From Cyclonatronum proteinivorum (GTDB lineage: Bacteria; Bacteroidota; Rhodothermia; Balneolales; Cyclonatronaceae): DNA of 64,000 bases. The position numbers were made by a program, and so were the translations under genes. Shown in pieces: positions 1 to 9,420 of the stretch. The DNA is taken from positions 2,686,501 through 2,750,500 of the forward strand of contig NZ_CP027806.1 of assembly GCF_003353065.1 (NCBI RefSeq), written 5' to 3'. Below the pieces are notes generated by a model that searched no databases, was not told the origin of the DNA, and saw nothing but the letters and a program-made list of their open reading frames with translations. Positions within the stretch are counted from its first letter, which is position 1. Every line of letters starts with the position of its first letter.

Positions 1-1523
1 CGCTCGGGATTCAGGTCGGGGTTGAAGCCGCCGGTCATGTCCGGACGGTTGACAAGCTCGGTTGTTGTCGGGGTTTCGAAGCCGGTTGTGAAGTTAAGGT
101 AGCTGAACCAGCTGCCGTACTGATAGCTGATACCGGCCATAGGACTCAGCGCACCGAAACTGCGGCTGCCGGAAGCGTCGTCTCCGTCCTGCATAAAGCG
201 GTCGTTGTTCCGGAAGTCAAACCAGTCGGCCCGAAGTCCCGCTGTAAAGGCGAAATCACCAAAGGGGACCTTCACCCTTGAGAAAGCGGCAAGGCTGTAC
301 ACATCTTCCTGCTGATCGAGCGTAAGCGGCCCCTGATCGCCGCCTTCGCGGGCTTCATTCACCCAGTTGCGGCGGCTGTCGCTTTGAATGGAAGCGTCAA
401 AACCGACGCCAAAGCTGAAATCCTGATACTCCTGCTGCAGGGTTGAGCGGAGTCCGCCGGCAAGGCGATCGACCTGAATCCAGGCAAAGGCCAGCGGGTT
501 TTGCAGCTTCCGGGCCAAACCCCAGGTTTGCACTTCGAGGTCGCCCTGATCGAGGAGAAGCCGGTAGCGGGCACCGAACTGACCGTGCCGCGTAATTTTG
601 CGGGCATTTTGTGCCAGATTGTTAGGCGCAGCCAGATCGGGGGTATCAGATGCTTCGTCGGCCGTTAAGGCGCCGGGGTTATCGCTCACAGGAGATTCAA
701 GCACGGCGGCAGTCAGGCGCAGCCTTGAACGCGCATCGAGGGTGATATCCGCGTGCCCCCCGAAGCGCCAGGCTTCGAAACGGCTGTGATCGCGGAAACC
801 TTCCTGCCAGAGCCGCGAGCCGTAAATCATGTAGCGGTTACCGCCCGCTTCAAAACCGGCTTCGACATCCTGTTTGTTGTAGCCGAAGCTGCCCGCGGAA
901 ACCCGCGCCCGCACATGGGGCTCCGTTCCAAAGTTTGCGGTTGACATCAGCAATGCCCCCCCGCCCGCATTGCCCCAGAAAGAAGACACCGGTCCGCGCA
1001 CCACTTCCACATCGCGAATGAATGCCGGATCAATAAGCGTCATAATGCTTTGTCCGTCGGGCATGGTGAGGGGAACACCATCCATCAGAATATGAATGCC
1101 GCGAACCCCAAAAGCTGCGCGCCAGCCCATCCCCCGGATGGATATGCGCTCACCTACGGCGAAATTATTGCGGTCATTTACCCAGAGACCGGGAATACCG
1201 CGGAGCGGTTCGGTAAGGACGAGACCGGGCGACGTAAGCCGGCGCTCTTCAGGTATGCGGATTGCGGTAACCGCAAACGGGGCTTCGGCTGAAGTCTCGG
1301 TAAGTCGGGCCGCTTCGATCCGCACATCTTCAAGCTCAACCCGAAGGGTATCGGACAGTGCTGTACCGGTCGATTTAGGGAGATCACCGGTTAAACCGGA
1401 AGCATGCACAAAGGCGGGAAGAGTTCCAAGTGTGAATAAAAGAATTAAAAGAGTCAGCCTGAAAGCCGGCTTCAGGGCGTCAGGCAAAACTTTGGGCAAG
1501 GGAATAGTAGTGGAATAACTCAT
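1..1523 (-). CDS. TonB-dependent receptor, N-terminal part (runs off left edge)
   Basis: Reading the minus strand from an ATG at 1523 gives an uninterrupted frame to the window edge (about 507 codons). Residues ~22-40 are a hydrophobic export signal. A TonB plug follows directly, with 'ILMDGVPLTMPDG' and 'VEVVRGPVSSFWGN' (the usual plug end, 'RGPxSxxxGxxAxGG'), then beta-barrel strands ('GFDASIQSD', 'TAGLRADWFDF'). No carboxypeptidase-like domain precedes the plug, unlike many SusC-type receptors. Such proteins import large or scarce ligands across the outer membrane using TonB energy; the ligand cannot be told from this part. The gene is divergent from gap. The barrel C-terminus lies outside the window. 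Confidence 0.9.
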   Translation of the reverse strand, partial: MSYSTTIPLPKVLPDALKPAFRLTLLILLFTLGTLPAFVHASGLTGDLPKSTGTALSDTLRVELEDVRIEAARLTETSAEAPFAVTAIRIPEERRLTSPGLVLTEPLRGIPGLWVNDRNNFAVGERISIRGMGWRAAFGVRGIHILMDGVPLTMPDGQSIMTLIDPAFIRDVEVVRGPVSSFWGNAGGGALLMSTANFGTEPHVRARVSAGSFGYNKQDVEAGFEAGGNRYMIYGSRLWQEGFRDHSRFEAWRFGGHADITLDARSRLRLTAAVLESPVSDNPGALTADEASDTPDLAAPNNLAQNARKITRHGQFGARYRLLLDQGDLEVQTWGLARKLQNPLAFAWIQVDRLAGGLRSTLQQEYQDFSFGVGFDASIQSDSRRNWVNEAREGGDQGPLTLDQQEDVYSLAAFSRVKVPFGDFAFTAGLRADWFDFRNNDRFMQDGDDASGSRSFGALSPMAGISYQYGSWFSYLNFTTGFETPTTTELVNRPDMTGGFNPDLNPE

Positions 1524-2840
<1,317 letters not shown>

Positions 2841-2897
2841 AAAAGCCCGGTTACCGAAGCGTTTATCAGTTTAGGTAATCGTGTTGTTTATTACTTC

Positions 2898-2931
2898 AAA
2901 GGTCTTCTGCCCTGGCAGGAGACCTTTTTTT
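2898..2931 (+). terminator. Intrinsic terminator of gap
   Basis: Hairpin AAAGGTCTTCTGCC / GGCAGGAGACCTTT (one G-T pair) with a 2-3 base loop, followed by a T-tract. It lies about 60 bp after the gap stop codon. Confidence 0.85.
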
Positions 2932-3088
2932 GTTAGCACGTTTTCATAGATACGCACTTGTACGTACCTATTTTATGGTAGCAACTTGTTCGCTTTTCCT
3001 TATTTTAATCCGGTTAACCGAATGCAATCAACGTGATTATTTGATTGGACTATAAGAACGGATTTTTTACGATTACCAATATTGAGGC

Positions 3089-5260
3089 ATGTCTCCTGAT
3101 TTTGAAATGCTGGTCATGAATGCACCAGTACCTTTTGTATGGCACAAAATAATTTATGATGACGCTGGTAAGGCGTCAGATATTGAATATTTACTGGTAA
3201 ACAAGGCCTATGAAAAAGATACCGGCATTACAGCGGATGAAATAGTAGGAAAAAGACTTCTGGAAATGCTTCCCGGGGTGCGGGATGAAGAGTTTGACTG
3301 GATTGGATTTTACGCTGAGGTCGCAGAAACGGGCAGCAGTAATTCCACCCAACAGTTTGTGGCACCGCTCGGGAAATGGTACGACATCATGGCCTTTTCA
3401 AGTAAAAAAGGGTATTTCGCTATATTTCTGCGGGACATGAGTGCTGAAATTCAGGAAAAAACAAAGCGTCAGATTGATTCTGTCCGTCTGAAGCAGTGGG
3501 GAAGCTTAAATACCATTTATGAAGTCCATACGGACCTTGAAGGACGTTATCTGTATATCAACGAGCCCTTTCAGCAGGACTTTAACGTACCGTCTGAGAA
3601 ATACCTGGGAAAGCTTTCAATGGACAGCATTCATCCGGGTGATCACCAAAAGACCTATCAGGCCATGGAGTCTCTTTTCCGGAGTCCTGACGAGGCGGTT
3701 ACATTGGAACTCCGCAAACCCTTTCGAAACGGAAAAATAGTAAGCACCACATGGTCTTTCCATCTTATCAAGGATAGTCATGGCCGGCCCGAGAAAGTGG
3801 TTTGCCTTGGCCTGGACAATCACGAACTGAATGAACTCAGGGAGAAAGCAAGAAATCAGGATTTGGTGCTGAGGGAATTATTTGAAGTCCTCTTGGCCGG
3901 CTACTGGGACTGGAACCTCATAGACAACACCGAATATCTAAGCCCTGCCTTTAAAAAAATGTTCGGCTATGAAGACCATGAGCTCGAAAACCACCCCGAT
4001 ACCTGGCAAGCTCTTATTCTCCCGGAAGATCTTATCAGAGTTAAAGCTGAATTCGAAAAACATGTTGATTCAAAGGGGAAGGTTCCGTTTTCGCTCGAAG
4101 TCCGCTACCGTCACAAGGACGGCTCCATTGTTTGGGTCATTTGCGCGGGAAGGGTGATTCAATGGCAGGATGATGGCACCCCAATTCGAATGATAGGGTC
4201 TCATATCGATATCACACCCATCAAGCAGATGGAAGATGAACTCACCGAAAACAGGCAGCTTCTCGAATCAATTCTCAACACGCAGCGGGAAATGATTTGC
4301 CGGTACCTCCCCGACACAACCCTTACCTTTGTTAATGATGCATATTGTGATGCTTTTGGAATGACAAAGGAAGAATTGTTAGGGAAAAAGTTTATTGATT
4401 TTATTCCGGATGAAGACAAACCCAAAGCCCTCCAACATATTGCTTCTATCACCCCCGGCACACCGGTTGTTACCCAATCCCACAAAACAAGGCTGCCCGA
4501 CGGTACGCTTGTCGTTCAGGAATGGAATGACACCGGAATTTTTGATGAAAACGGTAAGGCTGTAAGCTATCAGTCTTCGGGTATAGATGTTACGCAGCGG
4601 TTTGAAGCTTTTGAACAACTCAAAGAAAGCGACGACAAGTTTCAGGACATCATGATCAACCTGCCGCTTGTCGTCTGGCTGCGGGATGATCGGAATGAAA
4701 AAATCCTTTTTGTCAACAAAGCTTATGAAGACATCTGGGGCCGCTCCGTGCAAAGCCTGTACGAAAAACCCGCTTCATTTACAGAAGCGATTCATCCAAA
4801 TGATTTGCCCCGCTTCGAAAAAGCTTTCCGGTCTTTCGAAAAAGGCGGCATTTTTGCCTGCGATTTTCGCATTTTTCGACCCGACAAATCCATACGCTGG
4901 GTTAGTACCAAGCAATACCCGGTTTACAATGAGCAAAATGAGATTGTCCGCTATACTGGCATGGCTGTTGATATTACCCCCGTAAAGGAAAACGAGCTGC
5001 GCGTTCGCAAACAAAACGAAACCTTACGGCAAATTGCCTGGGAGCAGTCACACATCGTGCGGCAGCCGGTTGCAAAGGTCCTCGGCCTTGTAAAACTTCT
5101 CAAAAACGAAACAGACCTGCCCGATGAGCAACGCAATCTGTTTTTTGATTACCTGATTCAAAGCACAACGGAACTTGATGAGATGATCAAAAAAATCGTC
5201 CAAAAATCCAATGAAGTCGAGTTTAAGGTCAGTAAACAGGAAAAAACCCGTAAGGAGTAA
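3089..5260 (+). CDS. Multi-PAS sensor protein ending in an orphan DHp (phosphoacceptor) domain
   Basis: A 723-aa soluble protein with no signal peptide or membrane segment. Five PAS-type modules follow each other (about 1-115, 135-250, 265-385, 390-510 and 520-645). Several have PAC-like tails ('SHIDITPIKQ', 'GMAVDITPVKE'). Residues ~645-715 form a histidine-kinase DHp-like helical hairpin with candidate phosphoacceptor His655 in 'EQSHIVRQPVAKVLGLV'. The protein stops there: no HATPase_c N/G boxes and no receiver domain follow. Similar 'PAS...SHxxRxP' proteins without ATPase occur in Bacteroidota (family knowledge). It may accept or relay phosphate from another kinase, or act by protein contacts. 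No response regulator is adjacent. Confidence 0.8.
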   Translation: MSPDFEMLVMNAPVPFVWHKIIYDDAGKASDIEYLLVNKAYEKDTGITADEIVGKRLLEMLPGVRDEEFDWIGFYAEVAETGSSNSTQQFVAPLGKWYDIMAFSSKKGYFAIFLRDMSAEIQEKTKRQIDSVRLKQWGSLNTIYEVHTDLEGRYLYINEPFQQDFNVPSEKYLGKLSMDSIHPGDHQKTYQAMESLFRSPDEAVTLELRKPFRNGKIVSTTWSFHLIKDSHGRPEKVVCLGLDNHELNELREKARNQDLVLRELFEVLLAGYWDWNLIDNTEYLSPAFKKMFGYEDHELENHPDTWQALILPEDLIRVKAEFEKHVDSKGKVPFSLEVRYRHKDGSIVWVICAGRVIQWQDDGTPIRMIGSHIDITPIKQMEDELTENRQLLESILNTQREMICRYLPDTTLTFVNDAYCDAFGMTKEELLGKKFIDFIPDEDKPKALQHIASITPGTPVVTQSHKTRLPDGTLVVQEWNDTGIFDENGKAVSYQSSGIDVTQRFEAFEQLKESDDKFQDIMINLPLVVWLRDDRNEKILFVNKAYEDIWGRSVQSLYEKPASFTEAIHPNDLPRFEKAFRSFEKGGIFACDFRIFRPDKSIRWVSTKQYPVYNEQNEIVRYTGMAVDITPVKENELRVRKQNETLRQIAWEQSHIVRQPVAKVLGLVKLLKNETDLPDEQRNLFFDYLIQSTTELDEMIKKIVQKSNEVEFKVSKQEKTRKE

Positions 5261-5312
5261 ATGCTGATTGCAAATGGTACTTGCATCCAACAAACTTTCC
5301 GGGCTTACGCCC

Positions 5313-6278
5313 TCAAAAGGCCGGCTTTACGGTCCTGCCCGATTCAAAAGCATGCAGCGCGTTTACAATGCCATCCGCAAAAGGCTCCGCCGAAGGTTCG
5401 TGATAGCGAATCCAGAGTTCCGGTTCTAACAACTCCAGCTCCATAATGGCCCAGTTTCCTTCCCCGTCGCGCACCATATCGGCACGCCCGTAAACCGGTA
5501 CGGGGGTTACCGCCGCCATAGCACGCTCTGCGAGCTCAATTTGCGCCGGCGAAGGCGTATAGGCTTCCACCGTGCCCCCCCAGTCATCCTGCACGCGGAA
5601 ATCCCCTTTTGCCGCGCGCTTGCGGACCGCGTGAGTGTATGCGCCGTTCAGCACCATCAGCGTATCCTCGCCACTTTCTACAATAGACTGCATGAAAGGC
5701 TGCAGCATGAAAGCCTGTTTTTGAAGCACCGGAGCTATTTTTTGCGACACCGCAGCGGCATTTTCCGGGCTGACCCGATACGTATGCCAGGCGCCGCCCG
5801 AAATACAGGGCTTAACCACCGCTTTAGACCAGCCGTTTTCCTGCATTAAGCTTACCAGCTTGTCAGCCTGACTCCCCGCTTCCATGAATACGGAAGGCAC
5901 GATATTCACACCTTTTGCGTCCAAATCCGCGAGATAGTGTTTGTCCATGTTCCAGCGAATCATCTCCGCCGGATTAATCAGCAGCGTTTCGTGCTTCACC
6001 CGATCCAGCCAGTCAGAAAACTCAGCTGAACGTTCGTAGTAGTCCCAGGTCGTGCGGAAAACGGCGCATCGGAATTGTCGCCAGTCCACATCCTTCCTTG
6101 CCCAGTCAATGCGTACAGCGGAGAGTCCGCGTTTCTGCAACGCTGCCTGCAAAAGGGCATCATCCCGCAGCATATTTCCAAGATACCAGTCGTCGGGAGC
6201 AGCTTCAGCAGCCTCGTATCGGTGCTCAGTCAGCAGCGCTACGTCCGCTAAAAAAGCGCCGGGTTTCTGTTCAGTCAA
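5313..6278 (-). CDS. ATP-grasp enzyme of the RimK/glutathione-synthase type
   Basis: A 321-aa protein with an ATP-grasp fold. A pre-ATP-grasp region (~1-100, 'FRTTWDYYE') precedes the nucleotide-binding lid 'VVKPCISGGAWHTYRV', 'MLQPFMQSI' and the Mg-binding end 'IMELELLEPELWI'. Enzymes of this kind join a carboxylate to an amine or thiol using ATP; the substrate cannot be told. The start is a TTG at 6278. No ATG lies in frame between it and the upstream in-frame stop, and a (GGTTT)4 repeat sits just upstream, so the true start is uncertain. It lies 79 bp downstream of the M48 gene on the same strand and may be co-transcribed. Confidence 0.75.
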   Translation of the reverse strand: MTEQKPGAFLADVALLTEHRYEAAEAAPDDWYLGNMLRDDALLQAALQKRGLSAVRIDWARKDVDWRQFRCAVFRTTWDYYERSAEFSDWLDRVKHETLLINPAEMIRWNMDKHYLADLDAKGVNIVPSVFMEAGSQADKLVSLMQENGWSKAVVKPCISGGAWHTYRVSPENAAAVSQKIAPVLQKQAFMLQPFMQSIVESGEDTLMVLNGAYTHAVRKRAAKGDFRVQDDWGGTVEAYTPSPAQIELAERAMAAVTPVPVYGRADMVRDGEGNWAIMELELLEPELWIRYHEPSAEPFADGIVNALHAFESGRTVKPAF

Positions 6279-6285
6279 GTTTTTT

Positions 6286-6305
6286 GGTTTGGTTTGGTTT
6301 GGTTT
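6286..6305. repeat. Pentanucleotide repeat (GGTTT)4
   Basis: Four perfect tandem copies of GGTTT (AAACC on the coding strand) lie 8-27 bp upstream of the TTG start of the ATP-grasp gene. Pentamer tracts in this position can change length by polymerase slippage. A GTG at 6322-6324 would come into frame with the gene if one unit were added. Confidence 0.9.
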
Positions 6306-6357
6306 TATCGATGGATGGGTTCACGGCCTGAACGGGGTATCGGGCAGATTAAAGCCT

Positions 6358-7845
6358 TCAGGGACGCGGCAGTTTAAGGCGCTGTCCGCGGGTTATGGTT
6401 TCATCGAGCTCCACCTGATTCATGATGGCGAAGCTTTCCGCGGTGAAACCGGGCGGCAGCTGATCCGGCAGAAAACTACTGAACGGGCCAACGCGGTCCG
6501 CCGAAACGACCTGCAGACGGGCAGGCTGAATATTCAGAATAGATTCATCCGTAAGCGTTTGGAAGCCACTCACAATTTGTGAAAAAGCCGACTGAAAGCC
6601 TTCATAGCGCTCAGCAGGCGCATAGTTGAGAAAGCGGTACACCTGCCCGTTGTGCTCAAGTCCCTGTACCATAAGCCGAAGCGCTGTGCCATCCTGCGTA
6701 GTCGCGGTTGCTATGGCCCGGTAACCGCGAATATTACCCACGTTTTGCGTACCGGAAGATTCAACGGTGATTCCCTCCTGATTGGTAAAGCGGTCAACCG
6801 CCGCACGTGCATTGGAAGCATCCTGTTCAATCGTAAAGATACTGATGGCTTGCTGATCGTTATCGAACATCACCACCTGTGTCGGCATATTCTGCACCGA
6901 CCAGCCGGATGGTACCGGATACTGAAAGGCAAGTTCCGGATGAAAGTACATGGCATCCCTGACAAAGCCGTTGCGTGGGTTTTCGCCAATCGTCATGCCG
7001 TCGATCATCTCCATAAAACGACGCTCATTTCGGCGGGTTTGTTCAAAACCCTGATCGCGCCATTGCTGCGAAAGCGTGTGCATGCTCTGTTCCCGCTGAC
7101 CCGGATCGGGGTGAGAAGACATAAAGTTCGGAATGCCGCCCCCGTGCTGCGCGCTGAGCCGCTGCAGAGAGCGGAAAAAAGCGGCGCCCTCGGAAGCATC
7201 GAATCCGGCACGGGCAGCGTATTCCACCCCAAGTCGATCGCTTTCCCGTTCATGATCTCGGCTGTGACTCAGAAAAAGCAGTTGCGCCGCTGTGCCACCG
7301 AGATTCATAATACTTTCCGCATCTACGCCGAAAATTTCCTGCCCGGCAAACGCGCCGCCAACCAGAACAAGCTGACCAATTTGCTGTTGCAGCATCCGCT
7401 GAGAAGCATGCCGGGCCGCAACGTGCCCGATTTCATGACCGATCACAACCGAAAGCTGCGCTTCATTATTCATGTGCGAAAGCAGCCCTCTTGTGAAGTA
7501 CACAAAGCCCCCGGGAAGCGCAAAGGCGTTCACCACATCACTATCAAGCAGGCGGAAGGTAAATTCCGTGTTGCGGAACTGCGCGGAAGCCTCCGGTCGG
7601 CGCAGGTGACTTTCTGCCAGAATGAGTTCGGAAAGCTCAACGATATAGGCTTCAAGCTCCTCGTTCTCATAAATCCCAAACTCAGCAACAATATCCTGAT
7701 CGGCTTCGCGGCCAATCTGAATTTCCTGTTCCCAGGTGAAGGCGAAAGCACGGGTTGTACCCGAAACCGGATTTTGTTCCAGCGCCACACAGCCGGTCTG
7801 CCAAAGCAGAAAAACAAGTAAAACCACAGAGAAAAGTCCGCGCAT
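6358..7845 (-). CDS. M48-family lipoprotein metalloprotease
   Basis: Secreted or periplasmic zinc protease with a BepA/Oma1-like N-terminal domain. The start chosen (ATG at 7845) gives 'MRGLFSVVLLVFLLWQTGC', a classical lipoprotein signal with the lipidated Cys at 19. The open frame extends to 7926, but those extra 27 residues would bury the signal. The zinc motif HEIGH is at about residues 137-141 ('VVIGHEIGHVAARH'). The third ligand lies in 'HERESDRLGVEYAARAGFD'. The C-terminal ~60 residues ('NQVELDETITRGQRLKLPRP') match the 'lnGl...g..lKip' tail common in this subfamily. Likely role is quality control of envelope proteins. 495 aa. Confidence 0.9.
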   Translation of the reverse strand: MRGLFSVVLLVFLLWQTGCVALEQNPVSGTTRAFAFTWEQEIQIGREADQDIVAEFGIYENEELEAYIVELSELILAESHLRRPEASAQFRNTEFTFRLLDSDVVNAFALPGGFVYFTRGLLSHMNNEAQLSVVIGHEIGHVAARHASQRMLQQQIGQLVLVGGAFAGQEIFGVDAESIMNLGGTAAQLLFLSHSRDHERESDRLGVEYAARAGFDASEGAAFFRSLQRLSAQHGGGIPNFMSSHPDPGQREQSMHTLSQQWRDQGFEQTRRNERRFMEMIDGMTIGENPRNGFVRDAMYFHPELAFQYPVPSGWSVQNMPTQVVMFDNDQQAISIFTIEQDASNARAAVDRFTNQEGITVESSGTQNVGNIRGYRAIATATTQDGTALRLMVQGLEHNGQVYRFLNYAPAERYEGFQSAFSQIVSGFQTLTDESILNIQPARLQVVSADRVGPFSSFLPDQLPPGFTAESFAIMNQVELDETITRGQRLKLPRP

Positions 7846-8163
7846 GGAAAAGCCTGTGCGGTGAATTGGGTATGTTGGAGCGCGCATAAATGTAATCTGT
7901 TGAAATAGGATGAAATTGAATAGCATGGACCAGTCTTGAAATATTAGCCGACAGCCAAATCAGATGGTCGCAAAGTGCTAAAATACAAATTATCGGTACC
8001 CCTCTGAAAGTCCGTCGGCTGTTCACCCCATTTCTTTTCAGAAATGAAGGTCGAAGGAACCAAAGCAATCACCAGCACTTAATCGTTTTTTCTGTTTTTT
8101 TGAAAGCTTAGCTGATCTGTTTAGGGAAAAGTGCAGGAAAGACTTACCAGTTGACCTTCTCAA
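7846..8163. other. Intergenic region upstream of the M48 gene
   Basis: About 320 bp between the chosen M48 start and the SDR stop, both on the minus strand. It must hold the M48 promoter. No clear hairpin terminator for the SDR gene, repeat or small gene was seen. Confidence 0.3.
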
Positions 8164-8997
8164 TCAGGTCACTTTTGCCCGTTTTAGCACAGCATTCAGC
8201 AGTGCGGGACTCAGGCGCTTGAGCCAAACTGTTGCAATCTCCGGACCTCCAATAAATATCTCGGCTTTCCGCTTTTCAAGTTTCGGAATCAGTTTGCGGC
8301 TGAAGGTTTCGGCGCTCATCGCCTTGCTCTGACCATCTCCCATGCGCGCATAGGTTTTTCCGTCGGCAGTAAGGGAATTCAGGGTGATACTCGTCTTTAC
8401 AAAACCGGGACACACCAGGCTTACATCAACATCGTGCTCATACATCTCCTGTCGCAGGCAGTCGTACCAGCCCTGCAGCGCGTGTTTTGAAGCGGCATAG
8501 GTCGAACGGTATTTTGTCCCGATTTTCCCCATCACGCTACTGATGACAATCACATAGCCGGATTTACGGGCGATGAAATGCGGCAAAATGGCCTGTGTGA
8601 GCGCAATGGTGCCAAAGAAGTTGACTTCCATAATACGGCGGATCACGGGCATCTCTGCCTCCGCTGCAAGTGCGCGCTGACTCATCCCCCCATTATTGAG
8701 CAGCACATCGACCTCCCCCCAACATGCGATGGCTTCACTTGCTTTCCCGGTCAGACTATCTGTCTCGGATAAATCAAGCGGGATAATCCTGATATTTTCT
8801 TCCGGGCCTTCGCAGTTACGCTTCACCCGCTCAAGTTCGTCCGTACGTCGCGCTGAAAGAATAATCCGCGCCCCCATCCGGCTGAAATCATACGCCATCG
8901 CTTCCCCAATGCCCGATGAAGCGCCTGTGATCCAGACAACCGAATCCCGCAATGACTTACGCTTACCCTTCTGTTTCCCATTTCCGCCCTGTTCCAT
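8164..8997 (-). CDS. Short-chain dehydrogenase/reductase (SDR)
   Basis: A 277-aa NAD(P)-dependent oxidoreductase of the classical SDR fold. Cofactor motif TGASSGIG is at residues ~25-32, and 'NNGG' replaces the usual NNAG. The catalytic Ser lies in 'VISSVMGKIG' and the catalytic YxxxK in 'YAASK'. 'VCPGFVKTSI' follows. The charged N-terminus ('GGNGKQKGKRK') precedes the fold and there is no signal peptide. The closest look is to DHRS7-like dehydrogenases, but the substrate is unknown. It stands alone between long gaps. Confidence 0.88.
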   Translation of the reverse strand: MEQGGNGKQKGKRKSLRDSVVWITGASSGIGEAMAYDFSRMGARIILSARRTDELERVKRNCEGPEENIRIIPLDLSETDSLTGKASEAIACWGEVDVLLNNGGMSQRALAAEAEMPVIRRIMEVNFFGTIALTQAILPHFIARKSGYVIVISSVMGKIGTKYRSTYAASKHALQGWYDCLRQEMYEHDVDVSLVCPGFVKTSITLNSLTADGKTYARMGDGQSKAMSAETFSRKLIPKLEKRKAEIFIGGPEIATVWLKRLSPALLNAVLKRAKVT

Positions 8998-9173
8998 AAA
9001 GTTTCCGCATATTAAGTAAGTGTGTAGGGTGTTTTTTTAAAGTATTGATGTTCCGCATTCAGGACAAGCGGATTCATCGCTCCGTTGCGCTCATGTGAAT
9101 GGAAGCCATGTCATGCCATTCAGCGGCTCTCAAAAGATTGTGCAATGCCAATAAACACAACGCAGTGCACTTT

Positions 9174-9193
9174 ACTGTACTGTACTGTACTGT
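9174..9193. repeat. Pentanucleotide repeat (ACTGT)4
   Basis: Four perfect tandem ACTGT units in the intergenic stretch upstream of the SDR gene (start 8997, minus strand). It lies about 180 bp from that start. Confidence 0.9.
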
Positions 9194-9245
9194 GAGGCAG
9201 ACCCAAAGCTTACGTTTCAGCGGGTTGTGTTTTCTGTGGATGTTT

Positions 9246-9344
9246 CCCCCCCCCCAAAAAAAAGCAAGTGACCCATCTTAGGTTTGGGGTTTCCTGATCT
9301 TACCCTAAAACATTGATGTTCACGGCGTTTTCCCCCAAAAAAAA
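9246..9344 (-). repeat. Dispersed ~90-nt intergenic element, copy 1
   Basis: Read on the minus strand it runs T8-G5, then 'AAAACGCCGTGAACATCA', a variable middle, then 'AAACCTAAGATGGGTCACTT', then GC-T8-G10. The two ends match copies 2 (22202-22290) and 3 (54975-55064), with nearly the same spacing. Its first T8 tract doubles as the U-tract of the subtilase terminator. Function unknown. Confidence 0.75.
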
Positions 9345-9376
9345 TCCCGCCGTGAGAAACCAATTCCCACGGCGGG
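9337..9376 (-). terminator. Intrinsic terminator of the subtilase gene
   Basis: Minus-strand hairpin CCCGCCGTG / CACGGCGGG (perfect 9-bp stem, positions 9346-9354 with 9368-9376), followed by A-T8. It lies 45 bp after the stop of the giant protease gene. Confidence 0.9.
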
Positions 9377-9420
9377 TTTGAAGGCAGAGACCTGTTACGG
9401 GTCTAAGTGTGTTATAAGAG

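Larger units (their letters stand above)
8998..9420. other. Intergenic region with repeats and a terminator
   Basis: 423 bp without a convincing gene. It holds, in order, (ACTGT)4 at 9174-9193, a C10-A8 tract at 9246-9263 that forms one edge of a dispersed repeat (copy 1, minus strand, to 9344), and the terminator of the giant subtilase gene at 9337-9376. The short open frames here have no supporting features. Confidence 0.6.

Noticed and set aside
6652-7821. 389-codon open frame antisense to the M48 gene
   Set aside because: Long but fully opposite a gene with intact HEIGH motif and lipobox; the protein has no domain features.
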